Notes: generated by a model from the letters alone, not told the origin. A DNA stretch of 17,068 nucleotides from an uncultured Angelakisella sp. (GCA_910585535.1 CAJUFK010000073.1:1-17068); one strand, 5' to 3'; counted from the first letter of the stretch, positions 6,438-14,793 are shown. Numbers and translations: made by a program.

Positions 6438-7375
6438 TTATTTTCACCGTTATCCTCGCAATCATCGCTATCGCCGGATTCGCAGTTACGACTGCCCTCC
6501 GTAGATCGTTCGACCCCACTGACCGGTACGAGAAGCAGGCACAGAAGCGCGTCTCTATCGTGCGCGTGGCTATCGTCGGTGTGTGCCTTGCCATTTTCGG
6601 CATCGCTACCCTGATTTGCGGCATCAAGATTCTTGACCAGACCGAAATCGGTGTGGTGAAAATCTTCGGCAAGGTAGACCACACGATTTCCGGCGGTCTG
6701 AACTTCGTGAATCCTTTTACAGATACCGTGGAGCTGATGGACCTTCGTGTTCATGTTAAAGAATCCAGCTTTGCCAGCTATACGAAAGACGCTCAGCCGG
6801 TCACGGCCTCCGTGGAATATCAGTACGAGCTGTCGCCCGGAAACGCCATGACGGTCGCCACGCAGTACGGCTCCTATGAGATTCTGGAGACAAAGCTGAC
6901 TGCTGCTGCCGAGGAACGCGCGAAAATCGTATTCTCCCGGTACGGAGCTATGACCCTGCTTGAAACACGCTCCACTCTGTCCGCTCAGGTGTGGGAGGAG
7001 TTCAATGAGCTGGAGGAGCTGTTCCCGGTACACTTCACGAATGTGGTGATTAAGGATATTGATTTCAGCGATGCGTTCGAGGCGGCGGTTGAAGCAAAAA
7101 TGGAAGCAGAGCAGAACGCCCTGCGAGCGGAGAACGAAAAGCAGGAGGCTATCACACGCGCTGAGCAGGCAAAAGAGGTCGCCCGTATTCAGGCAGAGGC
7201 GGCAGTTGAGGCGGCGAAGGGTGAAGCCGAGGCTCTGGCTATTACCCGCGACGCGCTTGCCAATATGCCCGATGTCTACATCCAGAGCCTTTATTTGGAG
7301 AAGTGGGACGGGAAGCTGCCGCAGTTTATTACAGGGGACGGGGCAAGCGTAATGATCGCCCCTGACCTCGAATGA
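6434..7375 (+). CDS. SPFH (band 7/prohibitin-like) membrane protein
   Basis: This 313-residue protein has two N-terminal hydrophobic helices (about 1-22 and 43-64). An SPFH domain follows (about 65-235; EIGVVKIFGKVDHTISGGLNF is characteristic), then an Ala/Glu-rich coiled coil (about 220-275) and a short C-terminal domain. SPFH proteins form large membrane rings or rafts and often regulate membrane proteases or organise membrane domains. The first start overlaps the DUF2800 stop as ATGA, and the phage SSB gene follows 64 bases later, so it is embedded in the replication-recombination operon. It might anchor replication at the membrane or protect against a host membrane-based defence; both are inference. 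The domain assignment itself is secure. Confidence 0.87.
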   Translation: MIIFTVILAIIAIAGFAVTTALRRSFDPTDRYEKQAQKRVSIVRVAIVGVCLAIFGIATLICGIKILDQTEIGVVKIFGKVDHTISGGLNFVNPFTDTVELMDLRVHVKESSFASYTKDAQPVTASVEYQYELSPGNAMTVATQYGSYEILETKLTAAAEERAKIVFSRYGAMTLLETRSTLSAQVWEEFNELEELFPVHFTNVVIKDIDFSDAFEAAVEAKMEAEQNALRAENEKQEAITRAEQAKEVARIQAEAAVEAAKGEAEALAITRDALANMPDVYIQSLYLEKWDGKLPQFITGDGASVMIAPDLE

Positions 7376-7439
7376 GCCGCTGAAGTCTCGCTGACAAAGA
7401 GTGAAACAGTGCAGAGTTATTTTGAGAGGAGACAAAACG

Positions 7440-8231
7440 ATGTATAACAACATTCCTACCCGTGTTTTGACCGGCGAGTGCCGCCTGTCCTATGTGAATC
7501 TGGTCCAGCCGAGGGCGAACAACAACGACCCCAGCGCGAAGCCCAAGTATTCCGTGACACTGCTGATTCCCAAGACCGACACGGCGGTCTACCAGAACAT
7601 CCTCAGCAGCATCGAAGCCGCTGCCGCTGACGCGCAGGGCAAGCTGTGGAACGGCGTTCGCCCCCCGGTCATGCCTATCCCCATCCACGACGGCGACGGT
7701 GTGCGCGACAACGGCACCCCCTACGGCCCGGAGTGCAAGGGCTGCTGGGTCATCACCGCCAGCTCCAACAACAAGCCGCAGGTCATCCATCAGAGCGACA
7801 TCAATACCGAGCTGGCGCCGCAGGACATCTATAGCGGGATGTATGCCCGCGTGACCATCAACTTCTTCGGCTACAACCGCGCGGGCAAGCGTGGCATCGG
7901 CTGCGGTCTGGGGAATGTGATGAAGACCCGCGACGGCGAGCCTCTGGCTGGAGGCGCGAGCGCGGCGGCGGACTTCGCCGGTATCGCAGCGGGCGGCGTG
8001 GCTACTCCGGCCTATGGCGGCGCGATGCCTGCCACCCCCGGCCAGATGACCTATCCCAATACAGGGTTCAGCTCCCCCGCCCCGACTGCACCCCCGGCCC
8101 CCGGTCCCGGCTACGGCACCGACCAGTACGCCCAGCAGCAGGCGGCTCCCGCCTATGCGCCCCCGCAGCCGCAGGGTCAGGCGTACCCGCAGGCAGGCGG
8201 TGTGAACCCGCTGACCGGACAGCCGTGGTGA
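7440..8231 (+). CDS. DUF2815 single-stranded DNA binding protein
   Basis: This 263-residue protein starts at ATG 7440, eight bases after GAGAGGAG. Residues about 1-165 match the phage DUF2815 family, an OB-fold SSB type related in role to T7 gp2.5. Visible features are an N-terminal GECRLSYVNLVQPRA segment, the strand KYSVTLLIPK, and a conserved GMYARVTINFFGYNRAGKRGIGCGLGNV core. Residues 180-263 are a disordered tail rich in Ala, Pro, Gly, Gln and Tyr that ends in NPLTGQPW. Unlike bacterial SSB, the tail is not acidic. It probably coats single-stranded DNA during replication and recombination. A hairpin just after the gene probably ends or attenuates this part of the operon. Confidence 0.88.
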   Translation: MYNNIPTRVLTGECRLSYVNLVQPRANNNDPSAKPKYSVTLLIPKTDTAVYQNILSSIEAAAADAQGKLWNGVRPPVMPIPIHDGDGVRDNGTPYGPECKGCWVITASSNNKPQVIHQSDINTELAPQDIYSGMYARVTINFFGYNRAGKRGIGCGLGNVMKTRDGEPLAGGASAAADFAGIAAGGVATPAYGGAMPATPGQMTYPNTGFSSPAPTAPPAPGPGYGTDQYAQQQAAPAYAPPQPQGQAYPQAGGVNPLTGQPW

Positions 8232-8261
8232 TGCTCCATACTCTGATTTGAGTGAAAAATG

Positions 8262-8296
8262 ACGCGGGGCCACCGCTCCAGTTCGTGGCCCCGCGT
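8262..8296 (+). terminator. Strong hairpin after the SSB gene
   Basis: A perfect 12-base stem pairs ACGCGGGGCCAC (8262-8273) with GTGGCCCCGCGT (8285-8296) around an 11-base loop. Only three T follow (TTTGATATC), so it may be a weak intrinsic terminator, an attenuator or an mRNA-stabilising 3' structure. It separates the recombination group from the polymerase group, which share the same strand. Confidence 0.7.
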
Positions 8297-8307
8297 TTGA
8301 TATCAAA
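8296..8307. promoter_or_regulatory. 12-base perfect palindrome TTTGATATCAAA
   Basis: This palindrome abuts the 3' arm of the hairpin and lies 24 bases before the next start codon. An exact A+T-rich palindrome in a short intergenic gap could be an operator for a dimeric regulator, or chance. No clear -35/-10 promoter is seen around it. Confidence 0.35.
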
Positions 8308-8331
8308 TTTTGAGAAAGGAGCCGTCGGCGA

Positions 8332-8691
8332 ATGAATGAGAAAATCTTCCAGCTTGACTGGGGAACGGGCAACGCGGATATAAAGATAGCTGCTTTCTTC
8401 ACCTCAGCTAAAGCTGTACAACTGAAAAAGTTTTGCAAGCTCGCCAGACTGCACAGCACCGAGGATGAGCGAACAGGGCTGCTGGCGGCACTGGTCCAAG
8501 AGGACAAGGCGCGGGAGGCCCTGCTGGATAAGCTGGGCGAGCTGTCCTACGAGAAATCAAAGCTGGCGAACAGCTTTTTCCATACGGTCTTTGAGCCTGA
8601 GCAGGGGTGGGCCGAGAAGCGGCTCCTCCGCGAGCGGGCGCAGTTGAAGAAGGCGATTGACACCCTGACCGAAGAAAGGTGGGGCGTATGA
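8332..8691 (+). CDS. Small coiled-coil hypothetical protein
   Basis: This 119-residue protein starts at ATG 8332 with GAAAGGAG upstream. It begins with a short aromatic, acidic segment (FQLDWGTG). Residues about 30-115 are highly charged and helical with heptad-like leucines, suggesting a coiled coil. There is no catalytic motif and no cysteine cluster. The final TGA overlaps the polymerase ATG (ATGA), so it is translationally coupled to the DNA polymerase and may be a replication accessory protein. That role is inferred from position only. Confidence 0.75.
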   Translation: MNEKIFQLDWGTGNADIKIAAFFTSAKAVQLKKFCKLARLHSTEDERTGLLAALVQEDKAREALLDKLGELSYEKSKLANSFFHTVFEPEQGWAEKRLLRERAQLKKAIDTLTEERWGV

Positions 8692-10670
8692 GCCATCTCT
8701 CAATAGACCTTGAAACATTCAGCAGCGTGAACATCGGCAAGTCCGGGCTGTACAAATATGTCCAAAGTCCAGACTTTGAAATCCTGCTGTTCGCGTACAG
8801 CGTGGACGATTACCCGGTGGAGATCATCGACCTTGCGAATGGTGAGATGCTGCCGGACTGGTTGGAAGCAGCCATCGGAGACCCTGCGTATATCAAACAC
8901 GCCTACAACGCGGCGTTCGAGTGGTACTGCCTGTCGAAGTATTTCGGTGCCACGCTGCCGGTAGACCAGTGGCGCGACACGATGCTCCACGGGCTGTACT
9001 GCGGATTTACTGCCGGTCTGGATGCCACAGGAAAGGCTCTGGGGCTTCCACAGGAGAAGCAAAAGCTGGCGGTAGGCAAGTCCCTCATCAGATACTTCTG
9101 CGTCCCCTGCGCTCCCACAAAGAGCAACGGGGGCCGTACCCGGAACCTACCAAAGCACGACCCCGAAAAGTGGGAGCTGTTCAGGACCTACTGCAAAGGC
9201 GATGTCGTGACAGAGAAAGAGATCGAGCGGCGGCTGTCGGGATTTCCGGTGCCTGCCGACATCGAGAAGCAGTGGCAGACCGACCTCATCATCAACGCTC
9301 GCGGTGTGGCGGTGGACATGGACATGGTGCGGGGAGCTATCGAGATCGGCAACAGCACCCGTGACAAGCTCATGTCTGAGGCGGTGTCTATCACAGGGCT
9401 GGAGAATCCGAACAGTGTGGCTCAGCTCTCCCGCTGGCTGGAGAAGGAGGCCGAGTTGGAGTTCTCTGACCTGCGGAAAGATACTGTAGCCTCCGCCCTG
9501 AAATCGGACGAAGTGACGGGCGACGCCGAGCGTATGCTCAAAATCCGGCAGGAGCTGGGCAAGACCAGCACCAAGAAGTACGATGCCATCGAAGCTGCCG
9601 TCTGCGCAGACGGGCGCGTCCGTGGGCTGCTCCAGTTCTACGGGGCGAACCGGACGGGTCGGTGGGCCGGTCGGCTGGTGCAGGTCCAGAACCTCCCGCG
9701 TACCTACATAGGGCATCTGCCGTGGGCGCGGAAGGCCGTTGAAGACCGAGAAACCGAGAAGCTGCGCGTGATGTACGGCTCAGTTCCTGACACGCTGTCT
9801 CAGCTCATCCGCACATCGTTTATCGCTCCGCCGGGGCATAAGTTGGTGGACGCTGACTTTTCCAGCATCGAGGCCCGTGTTATCTCATGGCTGGCCGGTG
9901 AACAGTGGCGGTTAGAGGTGTTTCGGACGCATGGGAAGATATACGAAGCCAGCGCGTCGCAGATGTTCGGGGTGCCGCTGGAGAAAATCAAAAAGGGCAA
10001 CCCGGAGTATGCGCTGCGGCAGCGGGGCAAGGTCGCTGAACTGGCCCTCGGTTATCAGGGCAGCACTGGGGCGCTCATAGCGATGGGCGCGTTGGATATG
10101 GGGATTCCCGAAGCTGACCTGCCGGACATCGTGAGCCGCTGGCGCGAGGCGAACAAGCGTATTGTGGACCTCTGGTACTCCATCGAAAGCGCGGCGGTAT
10201 CGGTCATTCAAACAGGGCATCAGGCCGGGGTGAACGGCATCCTGTTCCAGCGGGAGTTCGATTTGGAAAACGATTTGGACTTCCTGACCATTACCCTGCC
10301 GAGCCGCCGGAAGCTGTTCTATGCGCGGCCTGAGCTGGGCCAGAACCAGTGGGGGCGACCGTCCATCACCTACTACGGCGTGAACCAGACGACGAAGCAG
10401 TGGACGCCGCTGGAGACCTACGGCGGGAAGCTGGTGGAGAACTGTGTGCAGGCTATCGCCCGTGACTGCCTCGCCGCTGCTATCGAGCATCTGGAAGAAG
10501 CCGGTTTCCCGGTCGTGTTCCACGTCCACGATGAGTGCGTGATCGACTGCCCGGAGAGCCAAGCAGACCTCGATGCGGTAGTGAAGATTATGACCCTGCC
10601 GATTCCGTGGGCGCTGGATTTACCTCTGAACGCTGACGGCTGGGTGGGCGACTTCTTCAGAAAGGACTGA
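8688..10670 (+). CDS. polA: Phage DNA polymerase I (family A) with 3'-5' exonuclease domain
   Basis: This 660-residue replicative polymerase starts at ATG 8688, which overlaps the upstream stop and has GAAAGG eight bases before it; a GTG nine bases earlier is less likely. The DnaQ-like 3'-5' exonuclease sites are D7 and E9 (IDLETF), N74 to E78 (NAAFEW) and Y168/D172 (YCKGD). Polymerase motif A is DADFSSIEAR (D390, E395). Motif B is RQRGKVAELALGYQG (R444, K448, Y456). Motif C is HVHDEC (D615, E616). All catalytic carboxylates are present, so it should be active. It has no 5' nuclease domain, as is usual for phage enzymes of this size. It works with the DUF2815 SSB and the VirE-type primase-helicase encoded nearby. 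Confidence 0.95.
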   Translation: MSHLSIDLETFSSVNIGKSGLYKYVQSPDFEILLFAYSVDDYPVEIIDLANGEMLPDWLEAAIGDPAYIKHAYNAAFEWYCLSKYFGATLPVDQWRDTMLHGLYCGFTAGLDATGKALGLPQEKQKLAVGKSLIRYFCVPCAPTKSNGGRTRNLPKHDPEKWELFRTYCKGDVVTEKEIERRLSGFPVPADIEKQWQTDLIINARGVAVDMDMVRGAIEIGNSTRDKLMSEAVSITGLENPNSVAQLSRWLEKEAELEFSDLRKDTVASALKSDEVTGDAERMLKIRQELGKTSTKKYDAIEAAVCADGRVRGLLQFYGANRTGRWAGRLVQVQNLPRTYIGHLPWARKAVEDRETEKLRVMYGSVPDTLSQLIRTSFIAPPGHKLVDADFSSIEARVISWLAGEQWRLEVFRTHGKIYEASASQMFGVPLEKIKKGNPEYALRQRGKVAELALGYQGSTGALIAMGALDMGIPEADLPDIVSRWREANKRIVDLWYSIESAAVSVIQTGHQAGVNGILFQREFDLENDLDFLTITLPSRRKLFYARPELGQNQWGRPSITYYGVNQTTKQWTPLETYGGKLVENCVQAIARDCLAAAIEHLEEAGFPVVFHVHDECVIDCPESQADLDAVVKIMTLPIPWALDLPLNADGWVGDFFRKD

Positions 10671-10678
10671 GACTGATT

Positions 10679-11493
10679 ATGAAAAAGTATGTGCTCAGCC
10701 TTTCGTATGGCAAGGATTCGCTGGCCTGCTTGGGGGCGATTGAAAAACTCGACTGGCCTTTAGACCGTATTGTTCATGCTGAGGTGTGGGCTACAGATTG
10801 CATTTCAGCAGACTTACCACCGATGGTTGAGTTTAAGAAAAAGGCGGACGCTATCATCAAAGAACGGTATGGCATTGAAGTAGAGCACATCTGCACGATG
10901 TGCTCTGATGGAACACGGCAGACATATGAGAAAATCTTCTATCACATACCGAAGCGAAAAAGCGGAGGGAGTTTTAAGGACGGGTCCTTCGCTGGGTTTC
11001 CATATACAAAAGGCGCGTGGTGCAATGATCGCTTGAAAACAAATCCGCTCGATGCGTTTTCACGAACCCCCCCCAGACTGGGACGGTTGTGCAGTATGTA
11101 GGTATCGCTGCTGATGAACAGGAGCGTCTTAAACGACTGGACGGAGTAACAAGAATATCCCCGCTGGCAGTAGCAGGCTGGACCGAAGCAGAGGCCAGAA
11201 GATGGTGTACCGAGAATGATTTGCTGTCACCAATTTACACCTCAGCTACACGCGGCGGTTGTTGGTTCTGCCACAATCAGGGCGTAGAGCAACTACGCTT
11301 ATTGCGAAAAAACTACCCTGATTTGTGGGCGCTTCTTATGAAGTGGGACTTAGATTCACCCGTGCCTTTTCACCCGAACGGGAGAACCGTTCACGACTTT
11401 GATCGGCGGTTCCAAATGGAGGATGCAGGACAAGTCCCGACGGACCGGAGATTTCGGTGGGAGATGGTTGACAGTTCTTCCAGAAAGGATTGA
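10679..11493 (+). pseudogene. PAPS reductase-like PP-loop protein, frameshifted
   Basis: Two overlapping frames together encode one phosphoadenosine phosphosulfate reductase-like protein of about 270 residues. The 5' part (10679-11101) has the PP-loop SLSYGKDS (K12, D13) and a WCNDRLK motif. The 3' part (open from before 11068, stop 11491-11493) has QYVGIAADEQERL and a GCWFCHNQG CxxC motif. The break lies at a run of eight C (11067-11074), and a -1 shift there restores the full protein. Explanations are a sequencing or assembly error in the homopolymer, a real inactivating indel, phase variation or -1 ribosomal slippage (C CCC CCC fits the slippery pattern). Phage members of this superfamily can act in nucleotide or DNA modification, but no sulfur-transfer partners are nearby. 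The gene is visibly A+T-richer than its neighbours, suggesting separate acquisition. Confidence 0.85.
11067..11074 (+). other. Run of eight C at the frameshift point
   Basis: This homopolymer is where the two halves of the PAPS reductase-like gene change frame. In the upstream frame it reads ACC CCC CCC; slipping back one base continues as CAG ACT GGG into the downstream frame. Only a short CCCAG-A-CTGGG inverted repeat overlaps it, which is too tight to be a good stimulatory hairpin. Confidence 0.8.
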
Positions 11494-11497
11494 TAAC

Positions 11498-11797
11498 ATG
11501 ACGAGAAAAGAGCGTGAAGCCTGCCCTGAAGAATCCTTTGACGGCGGCTATCACTTATACGCAGAAGAAAAACATCGGGAGAGGGTTGCCAAGAACCCTG
11601 ACCGAGTGGAGTATGCAATCAAGCAGTTTGAATTGCACAACATCGAGTATTCCCTGAAGAACGCCCAGACCGGGCATTTCCACTGCCGGAGACAGTCGGA
11701 TGATGCACTGTTCCAGTTCTGGGCAGGTACAGGCAAGATTATGGGCTACGACAAGGTGCGCGGGATTCATGCTTTGATTAAGCTGCTTCTGAAGTAG
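11498..11797 (+). CDS. Hypothetical protein, 99 residues
   Basis: This gene starts at ATG 11498, five bases after the previous stop, with AGAAAGGA upstream. A longer frame that begins inside the PAPS-reductase-like gene is rejected for lack of such a site. The protein has a charged N-terminus, a helical middle (NPDRVEYAIKQFELHNIEYS) and an HFHCRR stretch. It ends in a small beta-plus-helix segment (FQFWAGTGKIMGY, then HALIKLLLK) that resembles small phage proteins of unknown function. It could bind nucleic acid, judging from its basic patches, but no family is recognised. Like the gene before it, it is less G+C-rich than the flanking replication genes. Confidence 0.75.
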   Translation: MTRKEREACPEESFDGGYHLYAEEKHRERVAKNPDRVEYAIKQFELHNIEYSLKNAQTGHFHCRRQSDDALFQFWAGTGKIMGYDKVRGIHALIKLLLK

Positions 11798-11819
11798 ATG
11801 ACGAAGGGAGGCGCCATAA

Positions 11820-14231
11820 GTGCTACATGACCGTAACATCGTCATAACAATCGGCAACAACCGAAAGAGCGTGAGCTGGCAGCCTCTGTCCATCGCCTTA
11901 TCGGAGTTCTATGAAAAGCTCCGCGTTCCCAGCCGCTCCACCGAGACCATGCAGGCGTACCTCAGCCTGAAGAAGTCTGAGCAGGACGATCTGAAGGACA
12001 TCGGCGGCTTCGTCGCAGGCAGTCTGCGCGGTGTACGCCGGAAGGCGGGGGCTGTGACCGGGCGCGACCTTATCACACTGGACTTTGACAACATCCCCGC
12101 AGGCGGGACAGACGATATTGCGCTGCGAACCTCTGGGCTGGGCTGCGGCTACTGTATCTATTCGACGCGGAAGCACACGCCTGCAAAGCCTCGGCTCCGG
12201 CTCCTGTTTCCTTTAAGCCGGACGGCCTCGGCGGACGAGTACGAACCGCTTGCGCGGTACATGGCGGCAAAAGTCGGCATCGAGTATGCCGACCCCACCA
12301 CCTTTGAAGCCGTGCGGATGATGTACTGGCCCAGTTGCTGCGCAGACAGCGAATATGTGTTCTACGCCGAGGATAAGCCCATGCTGGATGTGGACGCGGT
12401 GCTGGCGTCGATGGGCGACTGGCGGGATGTGTCCAAGTGGCCGCAGGTCCCCGGCGCGGAGAACACCTACCGGAAGCTGGCGACGCGGCAGAGCGATCCG
12501 CTCAGCAAGGCTGGCATCATTGGGGCCTTCTGCCGGACATACGACATTTACGGCGCGATGGACGCCTACCTCCCCGGCATCTACGAGCCGGTGATAGGCT
12601 CACGCGAACGCTATACCTACCTCGGCGGCAGCACGACCGGCGGCGCGGTGATTTACGACAACGGGCTGTTCCTCTACTCGCACCACGCCACCGACCCCTG
12701 CTCCGGCAAGCTGGTGAACGCATTTGACCTCGTTCGCCTGCACAAGTTCGGAGACCGGGACGACGCTGCCGACGATAAGACCCCGCCGAACCGCCTGCCG
12801 TCCTATCTGGCGATGTGCGAGCTGGCGGTGGCGGACATGAAGGTTTCCCAGCTCATCGCCAAAGAACGGGCGGTGTCCGCCGCCAGCGATTTCGGCAAAC
12901 TGGCAGATGAGGCCCAGCAGGAACCGGCGGACACAGACTGGACCTCCAAGCTGGAGCTGAACAGCCAGACCGGAGCTATCCGGGCGACCATTGACAACAT
13001 CTGGCTGATTCTGGAGAACGACCCGAACCTGCGCGGCAAGTTCGCGCTGAACGAGTTCACCGGGCGCGGGGAGATTCTGGGCGACCTGCCGTGGAGCGCC
13101 TTTGAGAAGCGGCGGGCGTGGGCTGACAACGACAATCAGGGCCTCTACTGGTACTTCGAGAAGGTCTACAAGATCACCGGCAACGGCAAAATTGACGGCG
13201 CTCTCTCACTCCACAGCGAGAAGCATAAGTTCAACGATGTCAGGAACTATCTGGAATCCCTGCACTGGGACGGCGTGGCCCGGCTCGACGCGCTGCTCAT
13301 TGACTACCTCGGCGCGGCTGATACCCCCTATGTTCGGGCGGTCACACGGAAGGCGTTCACGGCGGCGGTAGCGCGGGCGATGGAGCCGGGGTGCAAATAC
13401 GATGTCATGCTCATTCTCTCCGGGCCGCAGGGCATCGGCAAGAGCACCCTGCTGGATAAGATGAGCCGGGGCTGGTTTAACGACGGCATCCGCACCTTTG
13501 AAGGCAAGGAGGCCAGCGAGCTGCTACAGGGCGTGTGGCTGGTGGAAATCAGCGAACTGGACGCCTTCAGGAGTACCGATGTGTCCCGCATCAAGCAGTT
13601 CCTCAGCCTGCGGGCTGACCGCTTCAGAGCGGCCTACGGGCGTCATGTGAAGGATATTCCCCGCCGGTGCGTGTTCTTCGGTACGACGAATACCACCGAG
13701 TATCTGAGAGACCGGACCGGCAACCGCCGCTTCTGGCCCGTGGACACTGGGGCGCAGGAACGCCGGAAGAATGTGTGGCTCCACCTCGACGGAGAGATTG
13801 ACCAGATTTGGGCCGAAGCGATGATGCGCTGGCGGCTGGGCGAACCCCTGTACCTGACCGGTGACATCGAGGAGGCGGCGAAGGCTGAGCAGGAATCTCA
13901 CAGGGAGACCAGCAGCAAGGAAGGAATCATTCTTGACTTCGTGGAGACCCCGGTGCCGGAGGACTGGCCCACTTGGAACCTTGATAAGAGGCGGATGTAC
14001 CTGAACGGTGTGTCCGTCGGAGATGAGACGATCAGACTGGTCCCCCGCGACCGGATATGTGCGCTGGAGATATGGTGCGAGGCGTTCGGCGGGTCTCCCA
14101 AAGACCTGCGGTACGGCGAGGCTGTCGAGATAAACGACATCCTCCGCTCGATGCCCGGATGGGAAAAGACCACCAGCTCCGTCCGGTTTGGCTACTGCGG
14201 AAAGCAGCGGGGCTTTATGAGAAGGAGATGA
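11820..14231 (+). CDS. VirE-type phage primase-helicase
   Basis: This 803-residue protein starts at GTG 11820, about nine bases after GGGAGG; the nearby ATG is out of frame. The N-terminal half (about 60-200) resembles an archaeo-eukaryotic-type primase. It has LDFDNI (D88, D90 for metal) and STRKHTPAKPRLRLLFPLSR (115-134), the basic substrate-binding strand. Residues about 200-450 are a linker region. The C-terminal VirE/superfamily 3-like helicase has Walker A GPQGIGKST (K541), an acidic Walker B-like LVEISELDAF (574-583), and the FGTTNTTEYLRDRTGNRRFWPV sensor and arginine-finger region. It would unwind DNA and make primers for the family A polymerase. Its length is typical of the family and it appears intact. 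It lies in the main replication operon. Confidence 0.92.
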   Translation: MLHDRNIVITIGNNRKSVSWQPLSIALSEFYEKLRVPSRSTETMQAYLSLKKSEQDDLKDIGGFVAGSLRGVRRKAGAVTGRDLITLDFDNIPAGGTDDIALRTSGLGCGYCIYSTRKHTPAKPRLRLLFPLSRTASADEYEPLARYMAAKVGIEYADPTTFEAVRMMYWPSCCADSEYVFYAEDKPMLDVDAVLASMGDWRDVSKWPQVPGAENTYRKLATRQSDPLSKAGIIGAFCRTYDIYGAMDAYLPGIYEPVIGSRERYTYLGGSTTGGAVIYDNGLFLYSHHATDPCSGKLVNAFDLVRLHKFGDRDDAADDKTPPNRLPSYLAMCELAVADMKVSQLIAKERAVSAASDFGKLADEAQQEPADTDWTSKLELNSQTGAIRATIDNIWLILENDPNLRGKFALNEFTGRGEILGDLPWSAFEKRRAWADNDNQGLYWYFEKVYKITGNGKIDGALSLHSEKHKFNDVRNYLESLHWDGVARLDALLIDYLGAADTPYVRAVTRKAFTAAVARAMEPGCKYDVMLILSGPQGIGKSTLLDKMSRGWFNDGIRTFEGKEASELLQGVWLVEISELDAFRSTDVSRIKQFLSLRADRFRAAYGRHVKDIPRRCVFFGTTNTTEYLRDRTGNRRFWPVDTGAQERRKNVWLHLDGEIDQIWAEAMMRWRLGEPLYLTGDIEEAAKAEQESHRETSSKEGIILDFVETPVPEDWPTWNLDKRRMYLNGVSVGDETIRLVPRDRICALEIWCEAFGGSPKDLRYGEAVEINDILRSMPGWEKTTSSVRFGYCGKQRGFMRRR

Positions 14232-14235
14232 GATT

Positions 14236-14436
14236 ATGTATCTGGCAACAGAGAAGGACGGAATCGTGGAGGTCCCGGAGAAGAAGCGGCTGAAGGCCCT
14301 GTTCTGCAAGCATCGGAATGTCGTGAGCGGCGAGCAGTGCAGCAAGAACGGGATGCGCCGGATTTCCGGGCAGGACACTTATGTGGTGTGCGCGGATTGC
14401 GGAACGATTCTTGGGGAGTGGCACATCAACTACTGA
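14236..14436 (+). CDS. Small Cys-rich hypothetical protein, zinc-ribbon-like
   Basis: This 66-residue protein starts at ATG 14236, four bases after the primase-helicase stop, with GAAGGAGATGAG upstream. It has a charged N-terminus, FCKHRNV (C24, H26), a QCSKNG cysteine, and a VVCADCGTILGEW knuckle near the end. Together these could bind one zinc ion in a ribbon-like fold. The CxxCG knuckle is convincing, but pairing of the other ligands is less sure. It may be a nucleic-acid or protein-binding accessory factor of the replication operon. No named family is recognised. Confidence 0.72.
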   Translation: MYLATEKDGIVEVPEKKRLKALFCKHRNVVSGEQCSKNGMRRISGQDTYVVCADCGTILGEWHINY

Positions 14437-14456
14437 CGGCGGGAGGCTGAGCTACC

Positions 14457-14786
14457 ATGCGTATCAAGAAATCAGGTGGCAAGATTTTCGGCGCCGACCT
14501 CACTGCGGCTGAGCGGAAGGCGATGGACAAGGAAATCCAGCGGCAGCTCGCGGTCTATACCGAGAAGCACCGGCTGGAGCTGGACGCGATGATTCTCTGG
14601 GTTCTCCATGCTCAGCTTGGTCTGGGACCGACGCGGCTGCGCCGGTTCTATGACCAGTTTGAGAAGGAGCTGGACGCCCTGCTGGAGCGGTATGAAATGG
14701 GTGAAGATGACCGGCTTTGGCTCTGCACCTATATGCTCAAACAGATCGGCGTTGACATCGAAAAATGGGACCGCGAAAGAGGCTGA
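14457..14786 (+). CDS. Hypothetical phage protein, 109 residues
   Basis: This gene starts at ATG 14457 with GGGAGG about ten bases upstream. The protein is helical and highly charged: a basic N-terminus (MRIKKSGGK), a long helix rich in Arg, Lys and Glu, then WVLHAQLGLGPTRLRRFYDQF and an acidic C-terminal helix. The GLGPTRLRRF segment has a helix-hairpin-helix flavour, which would fit DNA binding, but this is weak. It is the last gene before the noncoding repeat block, whose first GGAACATT copy begins eight bases after its stop. It is possibly a protein acting on that block; this is inference from position. Confidence 0.75.
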   Translation: MRIKKSGGKIFGADLTAAERKAMDKEIQRQLAVYTEKHRLELDAMILWVLHAQLGLGPTRLRRFYDQFEKELDALLERYEMGEDDRLWLCTYMLKQIGVDIEKWDRERG

Positions 14787-14793
14787 GGGGGGT

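Noticed and set aside
5022..8507. Long minus-strand open frames opposite the DUF2800, SPFH and SSB genes
   Set aside because: They lie antisense to genes with recognisable domains, have no ribosome binding sites and give Arg/Leu-rich or Gly-rich translations without motifs.
11067..11101. Programmed -1 ribosomal frameshift as the firm explanation of the split gene
   Set aside because: C CCC CCC fits the slippery pattern, but I see no stable downstream hairpin or pseudoknot, and a homopolymer indel or sequencing error explains it as well. It is kept only as one option.
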